Counted from the stretch's first letter, positions 40,600 to 52,761 are shown. The stretch: DNA of 64,000 nucleotides from Balanoglossus misakiensis (GCA_040954595.2 CM082576.2:7936001-8000000), one strand, 5' to 3'. A program made the numbers and translations. Notes: a model not told the origin generated them from the sequence alone.

Positions 40600-42254
40600 C
40601 AATAAAAAGACGTTTTTTCGGAGCTTGTCAACAAAACTGATCAGAACTGGAAGTGGGCACGAAATGATACTTTGCTGAAATGTATTAATAATTACGTCAC
40701 TATTTCTTTGTCTGGCACTGTGACGATGCATTTTGACCTTTTTGACAATTCTATTTGTAGCACTGGCACACTATTTTAAGACAAGACTTACCTGTTGTTT
40801 GTTTACTGTGGTAGAATTTGCGAAGCGTGTGACATTCCTGTAGGTCTCATTGCATAGTTGGCAGCTACTGCCCCTAGTTGCGAAAGATAAAACCCGAGAA
40901 CAGCGAATGTCTCTTATGTTCTGGATGCATCGACCCGACTTGTCTGTCTTGCTTTCAATGATTATGTATTTGGAGACTTTCATGTTTTTGTGACGCTTTG
41001 TAACCCCGCAGCATACCCGTATGTGTTGGAGAAATTTATTTATAATTTCCAAATTTTCCATTGTCAGGGGTAGTTCGCCTGGAAATCCATGTTCTTCTGC
41101 TGACACGGGCTTATCATCTATCATCATGCAAACTGTTCCGCGGTCGTTTATGCTGAGTGTCACAAAGTGTGATCCGGCAAGATAAGGATCGCTTATGGGC
41201 CTGGTGAAATTTGAGGAATCGGTCCCACATAAGAAACCAAAAGAACAGAGTTTTCTAGTTGCCTCTGACAAAGTGAGCCGCTCCCTTTCACTTGAGTATC
41301 CAGACTTCCAGGCAACACCACTGTAAGAACCTGTTTTCAAACACAGAGATAAATAATATTTTTGTGATTAGGCAATCATTCTTGAAATCAATGTGAATTG
41401 TCATGCAACGTACATGTGTGTAACACATGAGAAAAATTGCCAAATCTTGTGTGCATAATTACTTTTATATTCAGTAAATTGCGCAACTCACCCGAAATCA
41501 CTGTGTTGGAAATATCATCCATAGTTTTACGCTTCCATCGTGTGTTTTGAATCAAGTTTATCAAAGTAATTCGGAATAACTGTAAAAATGACAGAATATC
41601 ATAAATTTATTTTTTAGTATATTGACATAGAATGAAATATGAAGATATGGAGATATGGTTGCTAGTAAAACACTTGCACAACAATTATAGACAGACACAC
41701 GGGCTGACGGGACAGGCGCGCTGAGCTGGAAAAATGCAAGACCAATTCATCCTTACCACACACACACACACACACGTACATACATACATACATACATACA
41801 TACATACATACATACATACATACATACATACATACTTTACCTTAAGTGAGAGAACATCTTGTTTCTCAAAATGATCTTGCACATACTTGTCATATATATT
41901 TTGAAATATAAGTGAACTGTCAGGCTTTTCTGTCAAATGTGACAGAATCCTACAAAACAAATACAAATAATTGGCATGTTTATATGAAGTATATGCAGCA
42001 TTGGTGTAAGTACATGTATATCATGAAATGAATGTCGTATAATTATATTCTAACGTACGGATAGGTGGAAACCCCCTGTTAAGTACGTTGCCGAGCACAA
42101 TATTCTTTAATACAAATGACGTAGAGAAAATAAAACGGTATGGGAAAATTCAAGCTCGTACTTACCAATAAGAATACGCCGACATAGCTAGTGCAAGGTA
42201 GAAGGTCAGGCGGTAGGAAGAGTTCACCAAAAGAGGGCGCATTTTATCATCCAT
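40594..42254 (-). CDS. Uncharacterised 301-residue protein between FANCL repeats
   Basis: Exons on - : 42254-42166, 41949-41841, 41579-41492, 41330-40792 and, less certainly, 40674-40594. Phases agree throughout. No family was recognised. The N-terminus has a hydrophobic stretch (LTFYLALAMSAYSYW) that could be a signal anchor or a buried helix. The long exon 4 encodes a conserved-looking domain with scattered cysteines and a CQLC pair near the end (SFATRGSSCQLCNETYRNVTRF), perhaps a zinc site. The ATG is 227 bases from the FANCL start, so the two genes would share a divergent promoter. The last exon rests only on a weak acceptor (ACATTTCAG); its stop falls in the last bases of the FANCL repeat copy, which is odd. 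A decayed or domesticated mobile-element gene is an alternative. Confidence 0.65.
41756..41835. repeat. (CA)n(CATA)n microsatellite next to a splice donor
   Basis: (CA)10 followed by about 14 CATA units. On the - strand it is (TATG)n and starts at the seventh base of intron 2 of the uncharacterised gene, just after GTAAAG. Confidence 0.9.
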
Positions 42255-42353
42255 TGTTTATGGGTAGTGTAGCTTCGGATTGCTTACCTTGTCTCTTATA
42301 TTTACCAGGCTAAAGAGTCAGTTGGAAAAAGTCAGTTGACTCGAGCGCGTGTG

Positions 42354-42606
42354 GTTTTATGTGCCTGTGTCCATGGTACCATAGACATTGCTGCGGTTCC
42401 GTAGAACTAGGCTGAGTTCAGGATTTCTGTCATTACAAATAACTGTCAGCACACCACTCAAGTTCGTGTGATGTGTTGCCATGACAACTGATGATGTAGC
42501 ATCGGTATGCCCTCTCCTTATTCCCCAAAACAAGGAAAGAACTCGCTACGAAGGATTCATATCGGCTGCTGTAAGTTACCCGTACTTGAAAATTTAATTT
42601 TTAAGT
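42354..42606 (+). repeat. Functional copy of the FANCL exon-1 direct repeat
   Basis: Direct repeat partner of 40347-40599, 2007 bases apart start to start, same length, two differences. It contains the FANCL 5' UTR, ATG 42481, exon 1 and the intact donor GTAAGT. Confidence 0.95.
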
Positions 42607-45581
42607 AAATTCACTTTAGTACAATTGAAATTGAGTGTTTCTCATGTACCGGTAAGTTGTACCAGTAGGGCCTGGGGTGATTTAGATAGTTACAGCTGGT
42701 ACTGTACAAAATTAATTCTCAGCTGTGGTGGTATAATTAGCTGTGTGGGTATTGCCAGACAAACACTGAAAACTCAAGTTACATCGTGCACATCCGAACT
42801 GCTTGAATATTACTTTAAAATTTCTTTAAAATTCTGAAGGGTCAAGATTTCCTGCTGGACATTGAATTACCAAAGAACAGGGATTTGAAAAAGTCAAGGT
42901 AAGTTAATACAGATGCACAAATTGATTTGTTTCAGCTAAAACTGCAATAACACTTTGAGGAGATATCACCAAAATTGCAGCAACTGTACTTTTTAAACAA
43001 ATCCTAACATTTCCAAACTTTTTTTTTTCTAGAATTCTCTGTAGCTGGAAATTGCAACATGTGCTGAGGGGCTACAATGATATTGTGGAGCAAAGGTTAC
43101 AACACAGCCAGAATCTCTCCTCATTTTTGCTTGAACTGAAAAATATCCTGGTGAGTCAGAACATAGATAATTTTGGCATTTTTCCATCCTTGCAAAAGTT
43201 AGGGAAAGTGTAGCATGTGCATGTCTGGCAAACTCTGCTCATGTCTTTTTCCACAGGAGAGGCTGTTAGAATCCAAAGACAGAGAGCAAACTCCTGAGAC
43301 ACCAAAGTTTTATTCTCAGCTGGTGCAGCAACTGGAAGACATTGGTTGGGAGAAGTAAGAATTGTTAAGGCATTCTCTTTTCTTCCCCCCCCCCCAAAAA
43401 AAATGTCCTTCTTACAAGTTGGTTTAGATAAGTGTATCCCCAGTGAAATTTTCACCTGCATCTATTGTGTTTTGCCACTCATCATATTGGTCATTCACGC
43501 AGGCATCGTGTTGCATAAACATTGAAATGACTAAAGAATCATGCTCTCAATGTACTAGTATAAATAAATAATTTGATGACACTGTCAAAATCTGAGAATA
43601 ACTATATATTGCTCTGCTTCCTATTTTTACTTCCAGCCTTGCTGATGTTGATTTGTCATTTACAAATATTCAGCTGAAAGTAACTGACTCTGGAAAAAGA
43701 CAACATGTGATAGCAATCCATGTCAATAAACAGCATCCAATGGTTGCCCCCAGTTGTACAACAGAGCTGCCAGCAGCTTTCAAATTGAAATGGTCTCACC
43801 AGGTATAATTATATTTTCCATCAGCACTAATTGTTCAGCTATGTGCGCAAAATAATTGTGTGACTAAAGGACCAGCAAAATATTCAGGTCAAATATACGA
43901 GAGTGAGCGAGTCTTGTCATGTGAACTTTATTTCAAATTCACTAAATCTGAATTTCTGGAAAATGGAGTAGTTAACTTACAGAAATCAGAAGTCAATGAT
44001 CTCTCAATCGAAAATTGAACTTGTTGGGAATAATGTGCTGTCTAACATCAAAACATTGCAGAGCCAACTGGCAGACATACGACTTCAGTTCTCGCAAGAA
44101 CTGGAAAGGTACCAAGATTTCTTTGCTATCATTGATGAAATCGACAAGAAGACCTGGGTTCTGGAGCCAGAGCGACCAACTTATGGTGTCACACTGCGAC
44201 GAATAGCAATGGGTGGGTAGTGAAAATTCAAGGAACTGTCAAATGAGTATCAAGTTTTAATTTATATATATTAAATTAAATATTTGAACATTTAAACTGA
44301 TGAGAATTCACAGCATTGTGTGAAATGTACATATGCTTGTTTTTTAGTATTTTTTTTTTTTTTTTTTTTTGGGGGGGGGGGGGGGGCAAGATTTCTGCAG
44401 CAGTAGCTAACCAAAAGTATGATCATACACAGGTTTGTCCTGAGCATAACCTTGGCAAACTACACTGCACTATTCTCCCTTAAGGAGAAATATCTTATCA
44501 GCAAAATCGTACACGTTACCATTTATATCAAGGGTTTCTAAAGCAGGGCACCTTAGTAAGAATTTTGTGATCATATCAAAGATAAATTTGGAAATGAATT
44601 GCCTTTACAGGAAGTAGTTCATCATTACAGATTGACATCGATCCGCTGCATCCTAGGATGCTTCCAGAGTGTAGATTCCTTGGTGCTGATCACGGTAAGT
44701 GTGTACGGTGAATTCCTTATCTGGCCTAGTTCAGACACGCTTTCCTATCACCTCCATTTGTCAATCGTTACAGCAAATAGCTGCCCAAGTGATCTATCTT
44801 GCACTATATCTCTCCAGCTTGACAGCTGCATGCAGTACATGATATAATTGTTAGTTGTGTACCATATTCAAGACATGTGATCAGTCTGGGAAGCCGTACA
44901 TTTCATTTTATCTTCTGGGTAGTATTACTACACATTGATGTCAGCCAGGAAACCCAGCATCACACACACCTGCAGTAACTTGTGTACATTCAGAATGACA
45001 ATATTATTCTTTTCCCTCCCGATGCAGTGATAAATCCGCTCAGAGAGAAACTGAACACCAACTTGGAGCGATGGGATCAGCAACAGAGTGTGTTGGTAAA
45101 TTTACAGAATATACTGGCAGTCGAGTTTCCTTCACCATCCAAGACACAGAAACAGGTAGGCACCCATTGATTTAACCAACCTTTCATCACCATGGTTCCA
45201 AACTCCAAAAAGCCCCAGAAACTCAAATATTGATTTTTGTTTCTCTGTAGGATTTCAGTATGGACTGTGGCATCTGCTATTCCTACAGACTGGACACTGC
45301 CATCCCTGATCAAGTGTGTAATGACCCAAGGTGTGGCCAACCATTTCACCAGGCATGTCTTTACGAGGTGGGTGTAACACAAATGCTTGACTGTGATCGA
45401 ACCCACAAACTAGTCTGCTGTGTTGGGTCACATATTGTTCAAACATGCCTTACTATTGGATTGTTCTTTTTCTTTTTGCCAGTGGCTGAGGGCTCTACCT
45501 TCCAGTCGTCAAAGTTTCAACACCATATTTGGAGAATGCCCGTACTGTAGTAAGCCAATCACAGTGAAGATGGCAAGTTAG
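42481..45581 (+). CDS. FANCL: FANCL, Fanconi anaemia E3 ubiquitin ligase
   Basis: Ten exons: 42481-42570, 42840-42898, 43033-43150, 43257-43354, 43637-43802, 43990-44212, 44611-44694, 45028-45155, 45251-45367 and 45483-45581; 393 residues (human 375). The N-terminal ELF region starts CPLLIPQNKERTRYEGFISA. The central UBC-like (DRWD) region includes DEIDKKTWVLEPERP and DPLHPRMLPECRFLGADH. The C-terminal RING/PHD-like finger has CGICYSYRLD, VCNDPRCGQPFHQACLYEW and GECPYCSKPI, with all zinc ligands present. FANCL is the E3 of the Fanconi core complex and with UBE2T monoubiquitinates FANCD2/FANCI at DNA crosslinks in the nucleus. The start of exon 6 was set at 43990 because a nearby CAG at 43980-43982 would bring a stop. 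Its 3' end faces the VRK gene. Confidence 0.95.
44350..44386 (+). repeat. T21-G16 homopolymer junction
   Basis: Twenty-one T followed directly by sixteen G within FANCL intron 6. Such a tract is prone to sequencing and replication error. Confidence 0.9.
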
Positions 45582-45980
45582 CTGCCTTAATTTGCATTCC
45601 TAACTCAAAAAGAGACAGTCTTGTAGCCAGTCAGCCAATGGTGGTGCCGAGTTTGTATGGTACAGGAGTTCCTTATTTGGTGACTGTCCAATATTGGCAA
45701 GAAGATAGTGAACCATTTTGATTTCTGAAGCCTTAGTACTTAGTCTGCCTTTTCTTCGCTCTGTTGGACAGTGCCTAGAGCAGGCAAAATAGCGAATTCA
45801 GAGTTCGAGTTGGGTGATCTGATACATAGTCAACATAGCCATTAAGTTTTGGTAGAGTATCACTTTATTCCATTTATGTGTTACAAAATATTTTGCACAG
45901 AAGAGCAATTTCATTTTGTACTTTACAACATAAATATATAGGTGTATCCTTTTATTGCAAAATGCTACAAAATGTGATTT

Positions 45981-46005
45981 AATAAAAAGATTGTTTCACA
46001 ATAAA
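45981..46005 (+). promoter_or_regulatory. Two AATAAA poly(A) signals of FANCL
   Basis: AATAAA at 45981-45986 and 46000-46005, about 400 bases after the stop. They end FANCL about 300 bases before the opposing VRK signal. Confidence 0.65.
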
Positions 46006-46317
46006 GAATCTTGCATACATTGATAAATGTTAAGCCCAGAGTGTGATTTTTATGCCACCCAACCTTACACTGACTGCCTATATAAAATACACCTACTTTG
46101 TAAAATAAGCTGTAGTGCTGATGTTTTGTCAACCTATTAGTGACCGAACAGCAAAATCATGAGCTTGGGGACCAATACTTTTGCTGCATATTACTAAACC
46201 CCTAAACAAGACACTTCCATTTTCAGTGCACTCTGAATTATATTTTCACTCGACATTACCAAACCGTTGTATATAATGACAACAAACAGACTCATGTCAA
46301 GCGAGTACAAAAAAATC

Positions 46318-46323
46318 TTTATT
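46318..46323 (-). promoter_or_regulatory. AATAAA poly(A) signal of the VRK gene
   Basis: TTTATT on the + strand is AATAAA on -, about 560 bases beyond the VRK stop codon. FANCL and VRK transcripts would thus end back to back without overlap. Confidence 0.55.
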
Positions 46324-46885
46324 TGAAAATGAAAATGAAGAGGCAGTGCTTTAAAGTGACAGTCCATTTCATGTTTATTAACAGCTTATCATAAACTTTC
46401 AGTTGTCTTAAAGTAAGTGTCTCTGAATTCCGATTGGGATATACACTGAGGTATTGAAATTTCAATCACTGCAGCTTTACCCAGGGGGTACATATTATCT
46501 ATTTGATTTGGCAGTGGAGTAGCAAAGCAATCAAACACAAAAACTTGACAGTTACAAATCCAATATATTGTAAGTACATAATATTTATATCATATGGTAT
46601 ATACAATAGGTGATCAACAGTTTTGGGCAGAGGATGACACCATAGATTTCAACATAACCCTTATATATAAACCATGGTGTGAAGATACATGTATGTCAAA
46701 ACATACATTCAGCTTACTGAAAGGCACACATCCCCCACCCTCCTCCCCCCTTTGTCTGAGATTGGCAGTAGATCACAGACAGCAGAGAGGTGTGTAATTT
46801 GAGGTTTATCATCAATCAGATTAGGAAAAATGTATTAATCCTAAATCCTTCATTTTACAATATTTTACAACTATGAATTGGAGCT

Positions 46886-49800
46886 TCATCGCTTGTAGAA
46901 ACCTGGTGATGTCTGTGTTGATATGGTTGCAGATGGCTTCTTTTTCTTAGATCGCGTCACTCTCATGGTATCTAAAAAAATAAATGTAAATAACTTTAAT
47001 AATTACATGTCATTTCAATTTTGATGTTTGCATCAATGCACTGTCTACATACACAACCGAAGCTCTGCAAATTCAAATATACACATTTGATCAATTTCAC
47101 GCAGTGGTAAACCCAGTTTTATTGTGATATTTTTGAGAAATATGTCTGCTTCATAAAAAAAAAGTTCATTCACAGAGGATTTACAGAGTTGACATGAGAT
47201 TTCTCCCAACATGCCATAAGCAGCTATAGGTAGTCATTAAGTTAATTTATGTCCATGAACTTGCAGAGCTCTGGAGATGTTGACATGTGCAAACAATTGT
47301 GAGATTGCTAACAAACATCTTGCAGTTCATTCCATGCAATCTTCCTGGGCTAAACTAATTCTACAGTCCAACAATGAAAGCATTAGGATATTTCTGACTG
47401 GTAAAGTGGATTGGTAGTGACTGACCTGATGAATACTAAGAAAATTCATAGGCCAGCACACACACAACTCATCCACTATGCTCCTTACTTTTTTGTTTGG
47501 TCCTAAAAGCAGAATGGAGTGCTCAGGCACGAATCCAGTCAGCTCTCACCGCTAAAGTAATTCCAAATGGTTGCAATGTAACCTAGAGATGAGTCAAATT
47601 AAACCTGCTCTTAGGGCGACAAGTACAGATTGGTAAATATGACTCAGCCTAGGTGAGTTCTTGTTGTTTATGACTAAAGGTTTGCTTGTTATTCTTTACA
47701 GAAATCTGGTTCTTTCAAAATAACAGACAGTACTACCGGTACATCATGCATGTACATATACTCTGTAATACCTGTATTTTGCCAGGTCACAAGTGAGCAG
47801 CTGACATACCTTTGTTTTTAGCCTTCCCATGTTTTGCTGGAGACTTCTGCTTCTCGCCGTCTTCAAGCAGTGTGCTTTCTGCGATGGGTGTCCTGTTGAA
47901 CTTCCTCTTTGGTGAAGCGTACGGACTCTCCTCATTGCTGTCGCTCTTTCTCTTTCGGGGCCTGCCGCGCCCAACTGGCGCTGGCTTTTGCTGTGATGAA
48001 CTCGCGACAGAATTCGACGTCCTGGGAGATTTCACGCCATTTGCCGCTGATTTGGTCAGCTTTGGCCGGCCCATCTTCTTGATAGGAGACAACCTTGCAA
48101 CATCATCATCCGATGATGACTGTGAACTGTACACAATATCCTTCTTTTTGAGTCGCCTGACAGGTGAACGTGCTGCAGCAGTTTTTATCGCCTTCTTTTT
48201 GGCCGGGGGAGGGTCGTCATCATCATCATCATCTGATGGTGAACTATACACAATATCCTTCTTTTTCAGTCTCCTGACAGCTGGACTTGCCGCAGCAGTT
48301 TTTGTCGCCTTCTTCTTGGCCGGGGGAGTGTAATCCTCCTCCTCATCGAATTCTGCACTGGTTCTCTTTCTTGATTTCTTGGCCTGTACCGGGGTCTTCT
48401 TCCTCATGGCTGCAGCGGGACTTGCAACCCTTGGAGATTTGAGCTTGCTGGTTGCTGCACTCCTCTGAAAGACCAGACAATGATTATAATTAATTACATG
48501 TGAACTTTTGCCTCATTTATTTTGAGCTTGACTAATTTAGGTCCAGATTCCATATGAGATACATTACATTTTGAGGCCATTCACGACTTGAAGATCGAAA
48601 AAACATTATCAGAAACAGACTCACTTCAATTGCTGCTTACATATCATGAGCTAAGTACTGACTTGTCAGGTACAGATTTTTGTCTCCAAACAAGAGAAAT
48701 GCTTACCTTTGGAGACGTTGCTGGCTTGAAGTCTAGCTTGCCGTCATCTGCATAACCTTCTTTTTTCATATCTGCTCTCAGGATCTTCCTCAGGTAAGCG
48801 TAGTCTGGCTTATCTGTATACTTCAGCTCATTGACATGTTCAAAGTACTTCAGAAGGCTGCCTGAGAATATAGAAGAGAAGTTTGCTCCAGCTCAATAGC
48901 TGCAGATAAAATTGGGTTACAGGACAAACTATCACAAACATGAAATCCGTCCACCTTCTTCAAGATACCAATGCAGTCTATGGATCACTGTTTCAGACTT
49001 GAATTTCCAAAATCAAAACTCACCTGGACATTTTCCCTTGGGAAAACACTTTGACATCAGACTACTCACATTGGACATGTACCTGGAGTTGAAAGAGAAG
49101 GAATGCATAAAATGTAAACAATACTGCTGGTTCTAGCTTGAGTTGACTGAAGAGCAAAGAACCTGGCACACATTAACATGGAATCTGCCCCATAGTTACA
49201 ACACTTCCCAACAGTTGACAGAGAATTTATCAGTAGTCAAAAACAAGTTTACAACGGCGGCATATGGACTATTCATTCAGTGTGCGTTATTTACCAAAAT
49301 ATTTGAATTAATAGTCAGGAGTTCTGAGTGACACTCACTTGATTTTCTCGTTTTTCACATACTCCTTGTTCAGCAGATTGTCTTCCCACGGCAGTTTGCT
49401 GCAAAGCCACTGAAGGATGCAGTATCCCAGAATCTCAATATCACCTCTCCTCGATGGTCCTAGAGCAGAAATGGCAAACAGATTTAATTAAAGGGGCATG
49501 TCACGATGTGCAATGCACAAACAGACAACCTTTTGTTTCCCAATAAACAGTTCCAGGCAAAAGCTGCGGAAGTGCCCATGTCAAGAAAATATGGATTTTT
49601 AAAGGGGGCAATGGTCTGTTTAGATTCGGTCAGTTCATCATTCTTCAATTTTACCAAAGGGAAATTCTGACTTACTAGCTCCCATGTGTGCATCTCTGCT
49701 TGTGAACTCAATGGTGCCGTCGTGGGCTTTAGAAGGGTCTTCTTCATAAGGTTTGTGTTTACCATCGGGAATGTACCGAAGTGCTAGTCCAAAGTCAACG

Positions 49801-51771
49801 AGATACACCTGCAGTGTCAATAATATATAGATTGTATGGCATGCATGTATGTAAAATATATTATTGTCTTTCCCTGAATACATAATATGCAAAGATGGAC
49901 ATAATTGGGTTTTAACTTATGAGGATTAAGAAGGCATTACAATGATACTCACACGATCTCCTGTCGAGTTTGACGTGGCTCTACCCAGCAATATGTTCCC
50001 GGCCTTGATGTCTGCGTGCACATAGTCATGTTCGTGGAGATATTCCAGAACATCCAACTGTAGGCAGAGAGAAAACAGGAAAATGCATGTAGTTCTCATC
50101 TGTGCTGAAATTATTATGCAAGCAGTCAATAAACTAGGGAAGACTGTGTGCTCCCAATTTCATTTAAAGCTCTTACCATCTGAAGTCCAACAGTGTACGC
50201 GGTCTTCAGTGAAAACTTCTTGTTGCAAGATTCAAAGGTTTTCTGTAAATCTGATGAGAGTCTGTCCAGTACAAGAAACCTGTATTTATCCTTGGGTGTC
50301 TCGTGATTGCCAAATGCAATCAGACTTGGCATACCTAGGTGCTTCATCTTTTTGGCGGTCTTCCATTTCTGTACTGTGAAGAAAAATTTAAGGTATACGG
50401 TCACTTATGCACTCAAAGTGGAGATGGTTACACAAATGGTCATTGGAACACTAAGACATGCCTCCAACCCATCCAACCATATAATAGGCACATGTAAATT
50501 AGAGGCGAATACATTACTTTGATGGCAAAGTTGAAAACTAGTAGGTAGCATTTTCCTGTACTTACTCATGTCTGGTCTCCCAGCTCTGTGATAGAAATGC
50601 AACTCTACAAACAGTGGACCATTCGTATGTGGCTCCTAAAACACAGATATTCAAGAGTACCCATTACATTTGCATAAACCTTACCATTCATAATCAAGGC
50701 ATAGACGTCAATAGATGACTCAAGTTTTCACTGCTGTAAGTAGTACGTTACTCTATATTTTGGGATACATCTACATGTATAAAATGGCTGAAGCACTTTG
50801 ATTCAGTTTGATGTTTGTAATACTGATAATACTTCAAGATTTAACATGTAAATTAAGAAGAAACAAGACACTTACAATTTTTACAACAAAGTCTTCTTCC
50901 ATTGTCACTGGTCTGGAAATATCATTTGATGCTGGAAGAGAAATAACAAACAGGATTACTGAACCGTTACTCACAATGCCTGTATCACTCACATTTTTGA
51001 GGACACCATTAACAAGAAATATTTCGGGTACACAAATCTCTCACTCCACAACTTGATGACTTAGCAAACATCAATAAAAATATACTTCTGACTAAGTTTA
51101 CTTGCTAATATCCAATTGTGGCTCAGACGGGCTCTTTTGTGTTTATCACAAAGTCTCAAGACTGGATATAGGGATAGGTAGAAAATGTCAGAACCTACGT
51201 GTTGAATAAAATGAGATGGCCACTCACCAAGGTAAATCTCTCCAAATCCTCCAACCCCTATTGACTTTCCCAACTTCCATTGTTTCTTTGCAGTATCTGT
51301 TAGGATGGTACCTTCCGGGAAGTGTTCTGGAAGTTTGTGACCCTGTGGCTGGCGCTTTTTGGGCGCCTTTTTAGGCGCTGGTTTTGCACCTAGACATACA
51401 GAGTATTACTTAAGATAATTCATGATGTTAGCGACACAGATGTTTTTGTCTGCTTTTTTCACTTGACGATGAAAACAGTCCAACAAAGAATGACCAAAGT
51501 TCAAGCATTTCGCTTGAAGGGGCCTGTCCTCTAAAAGAACTGATAGAACTGATAAAATATTTTTCACTGGCCTAAAGTAAACAAATCTCCAAACAATACA
51601 CAAACAACGGTTCCTCATGAACAAAGCCATATTTTGAGCAGGCATGCATTAAATATACATGTACATGTAATAGAACAAAGTAAGGTGGACAGTATATCAT
51701 CACATACCTGAAGCTTTCACTCCTTTGGAACGAGAAGTATTGGGTGATTTTTTGGCCACTTTTTTTGGCAT
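46886..51771 (-). CDS. VRK1: VRK1/2-type serine/threonine kinase with long basic tail
   Basis: Twelve exons, high to low: 51771-51708, 51389-51228, 50931-50876, 50635-50566, 50373-50177, 50057-49953, 49808-49676, 49459-49339, 49082-49024, 48861-48707, 48464-47810 and 46971-46886; 620 residues, far longer than human VRK1 (396). The kinase domain shows the glycine loop [13 protein letters not shown], the ATP-site Lys in [16 protein letters not shown], the DFG of [11 protein letters not shown], and the VRK signature [19 protein letters not shown]1 phosphorylates BAF and histone H3 in the nucleus. Exon 11 adds a tail of over 200 residues with a 39-residue tandem duplication ([12 protein letters not shown] in each unit), Asp runs and two AT-hook-like motifs (GRPK and RGRPRKRK), implying direct DNA contact. 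The very C-terminus is basic with a conserved-looking GFYKR end. It is most likely the single pre-duplication VRK1/VRK2 gene. Confidence 0.93.
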
Positions 51772-52761
51772 GATGTAAACATTTGTCGGTTCTTCAATTA
51801 CACTGTCTTCTGCTGTTGGTATTTTATCTTATACATTCACATACATGGATGTATAATTAAAAATATGACCACCTAAAAAGAGCAAATGTTGATGCACCAA
51901 ATTAATTACTGGCACAGGGATGGGATGTATGTCATGTATAGTACAACCTGACTATGGAACTATTAGCACCAGAGAAGATGATCGCCCAGCACCTGATTTT
52001 AATCAGATTTGTGTGTATCACGACATCACAACCACAGTCACTCTCTATTGTGTGTGAAAAACAGGTGTACACCCGGAAATTGAACTGTGAGCAAAAGAAG
52101 TGCATTTCCGGATTCAGGGAATAACTATAATTTGATTTGTGTCTTGAATTATTGGTGCATGGCGCCCAAAGATCCACACCCCGTGTTATCACCATTGCCT
52201 ATTTTATACCCGTGTATTTTTCACAGTGTAACTTTCGGTTTCGAATTAATACAGTCCACTGCACACCTGGGCTGGGGATCCAGAACTTCACAGGCCTGGA
52301 TCATGTTTACAAACAAATTGCCTTCTAGCTAGTGTAGGCTATCTTGCAAGTTCTTGTCCTTTCCAAGAATACAGTTTGTTTTCAGCATTTGTGTACTTAC
52401 AGTATTTGACCGAAATATATCTGAAACCTTGCACCAACAGTCCTGTGCTTACAACTTTACTGAGTTTGATTGCTTCTGTCTATTTCGTAATGGCCGCCTA
52501 AAGTTCACTGCTTCTTGTTAAAATAGTAAATCGAGTTTTATTGGCTATTTAACCGCAAATTGTTGCTTTTATCCAATGGACTCCCTTGTTATAAACTTAC
52601 TTGTTAGACCTTGTAATCTCGCGAGAGAAGAGATTGGAGACTTCGCTAATGTATAAATGCGCATGCTCGAACGTAATCAAAGATGGCGATTTCGTCTACG
52701 TTTCCGTGAATGAAACAACCGGAATAATGACGTGAAAACATAGAGTGGGCCATTCTTGCGC
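51772..52761. promoter_or_regulatory. Divergent promoter region of VRK and PPP1R37
   Basis: The two start codons are 990 bases apart on opposite strands. Near the PPP1R37 side are TATAAA (52652-52657), overlapping an NRF1-like GCGCATGC (52659-52666), and a YY1-like AAAGATGGCG (52679-52688). Short upstream ATGs at 52683, 52710 and 52728 each meet a stop quickly. No TATA box was noted on the VRK side. Confidence 0.5.

Noticed and set aside
43980-43990. Alternative acceptor CAG at 43980-43982 for FANCL exon 6
   Set aside because: It shifts the frame and meets a stop within a dozen codons; the AG at 43989 keeps the phase and the FANCL alignment.
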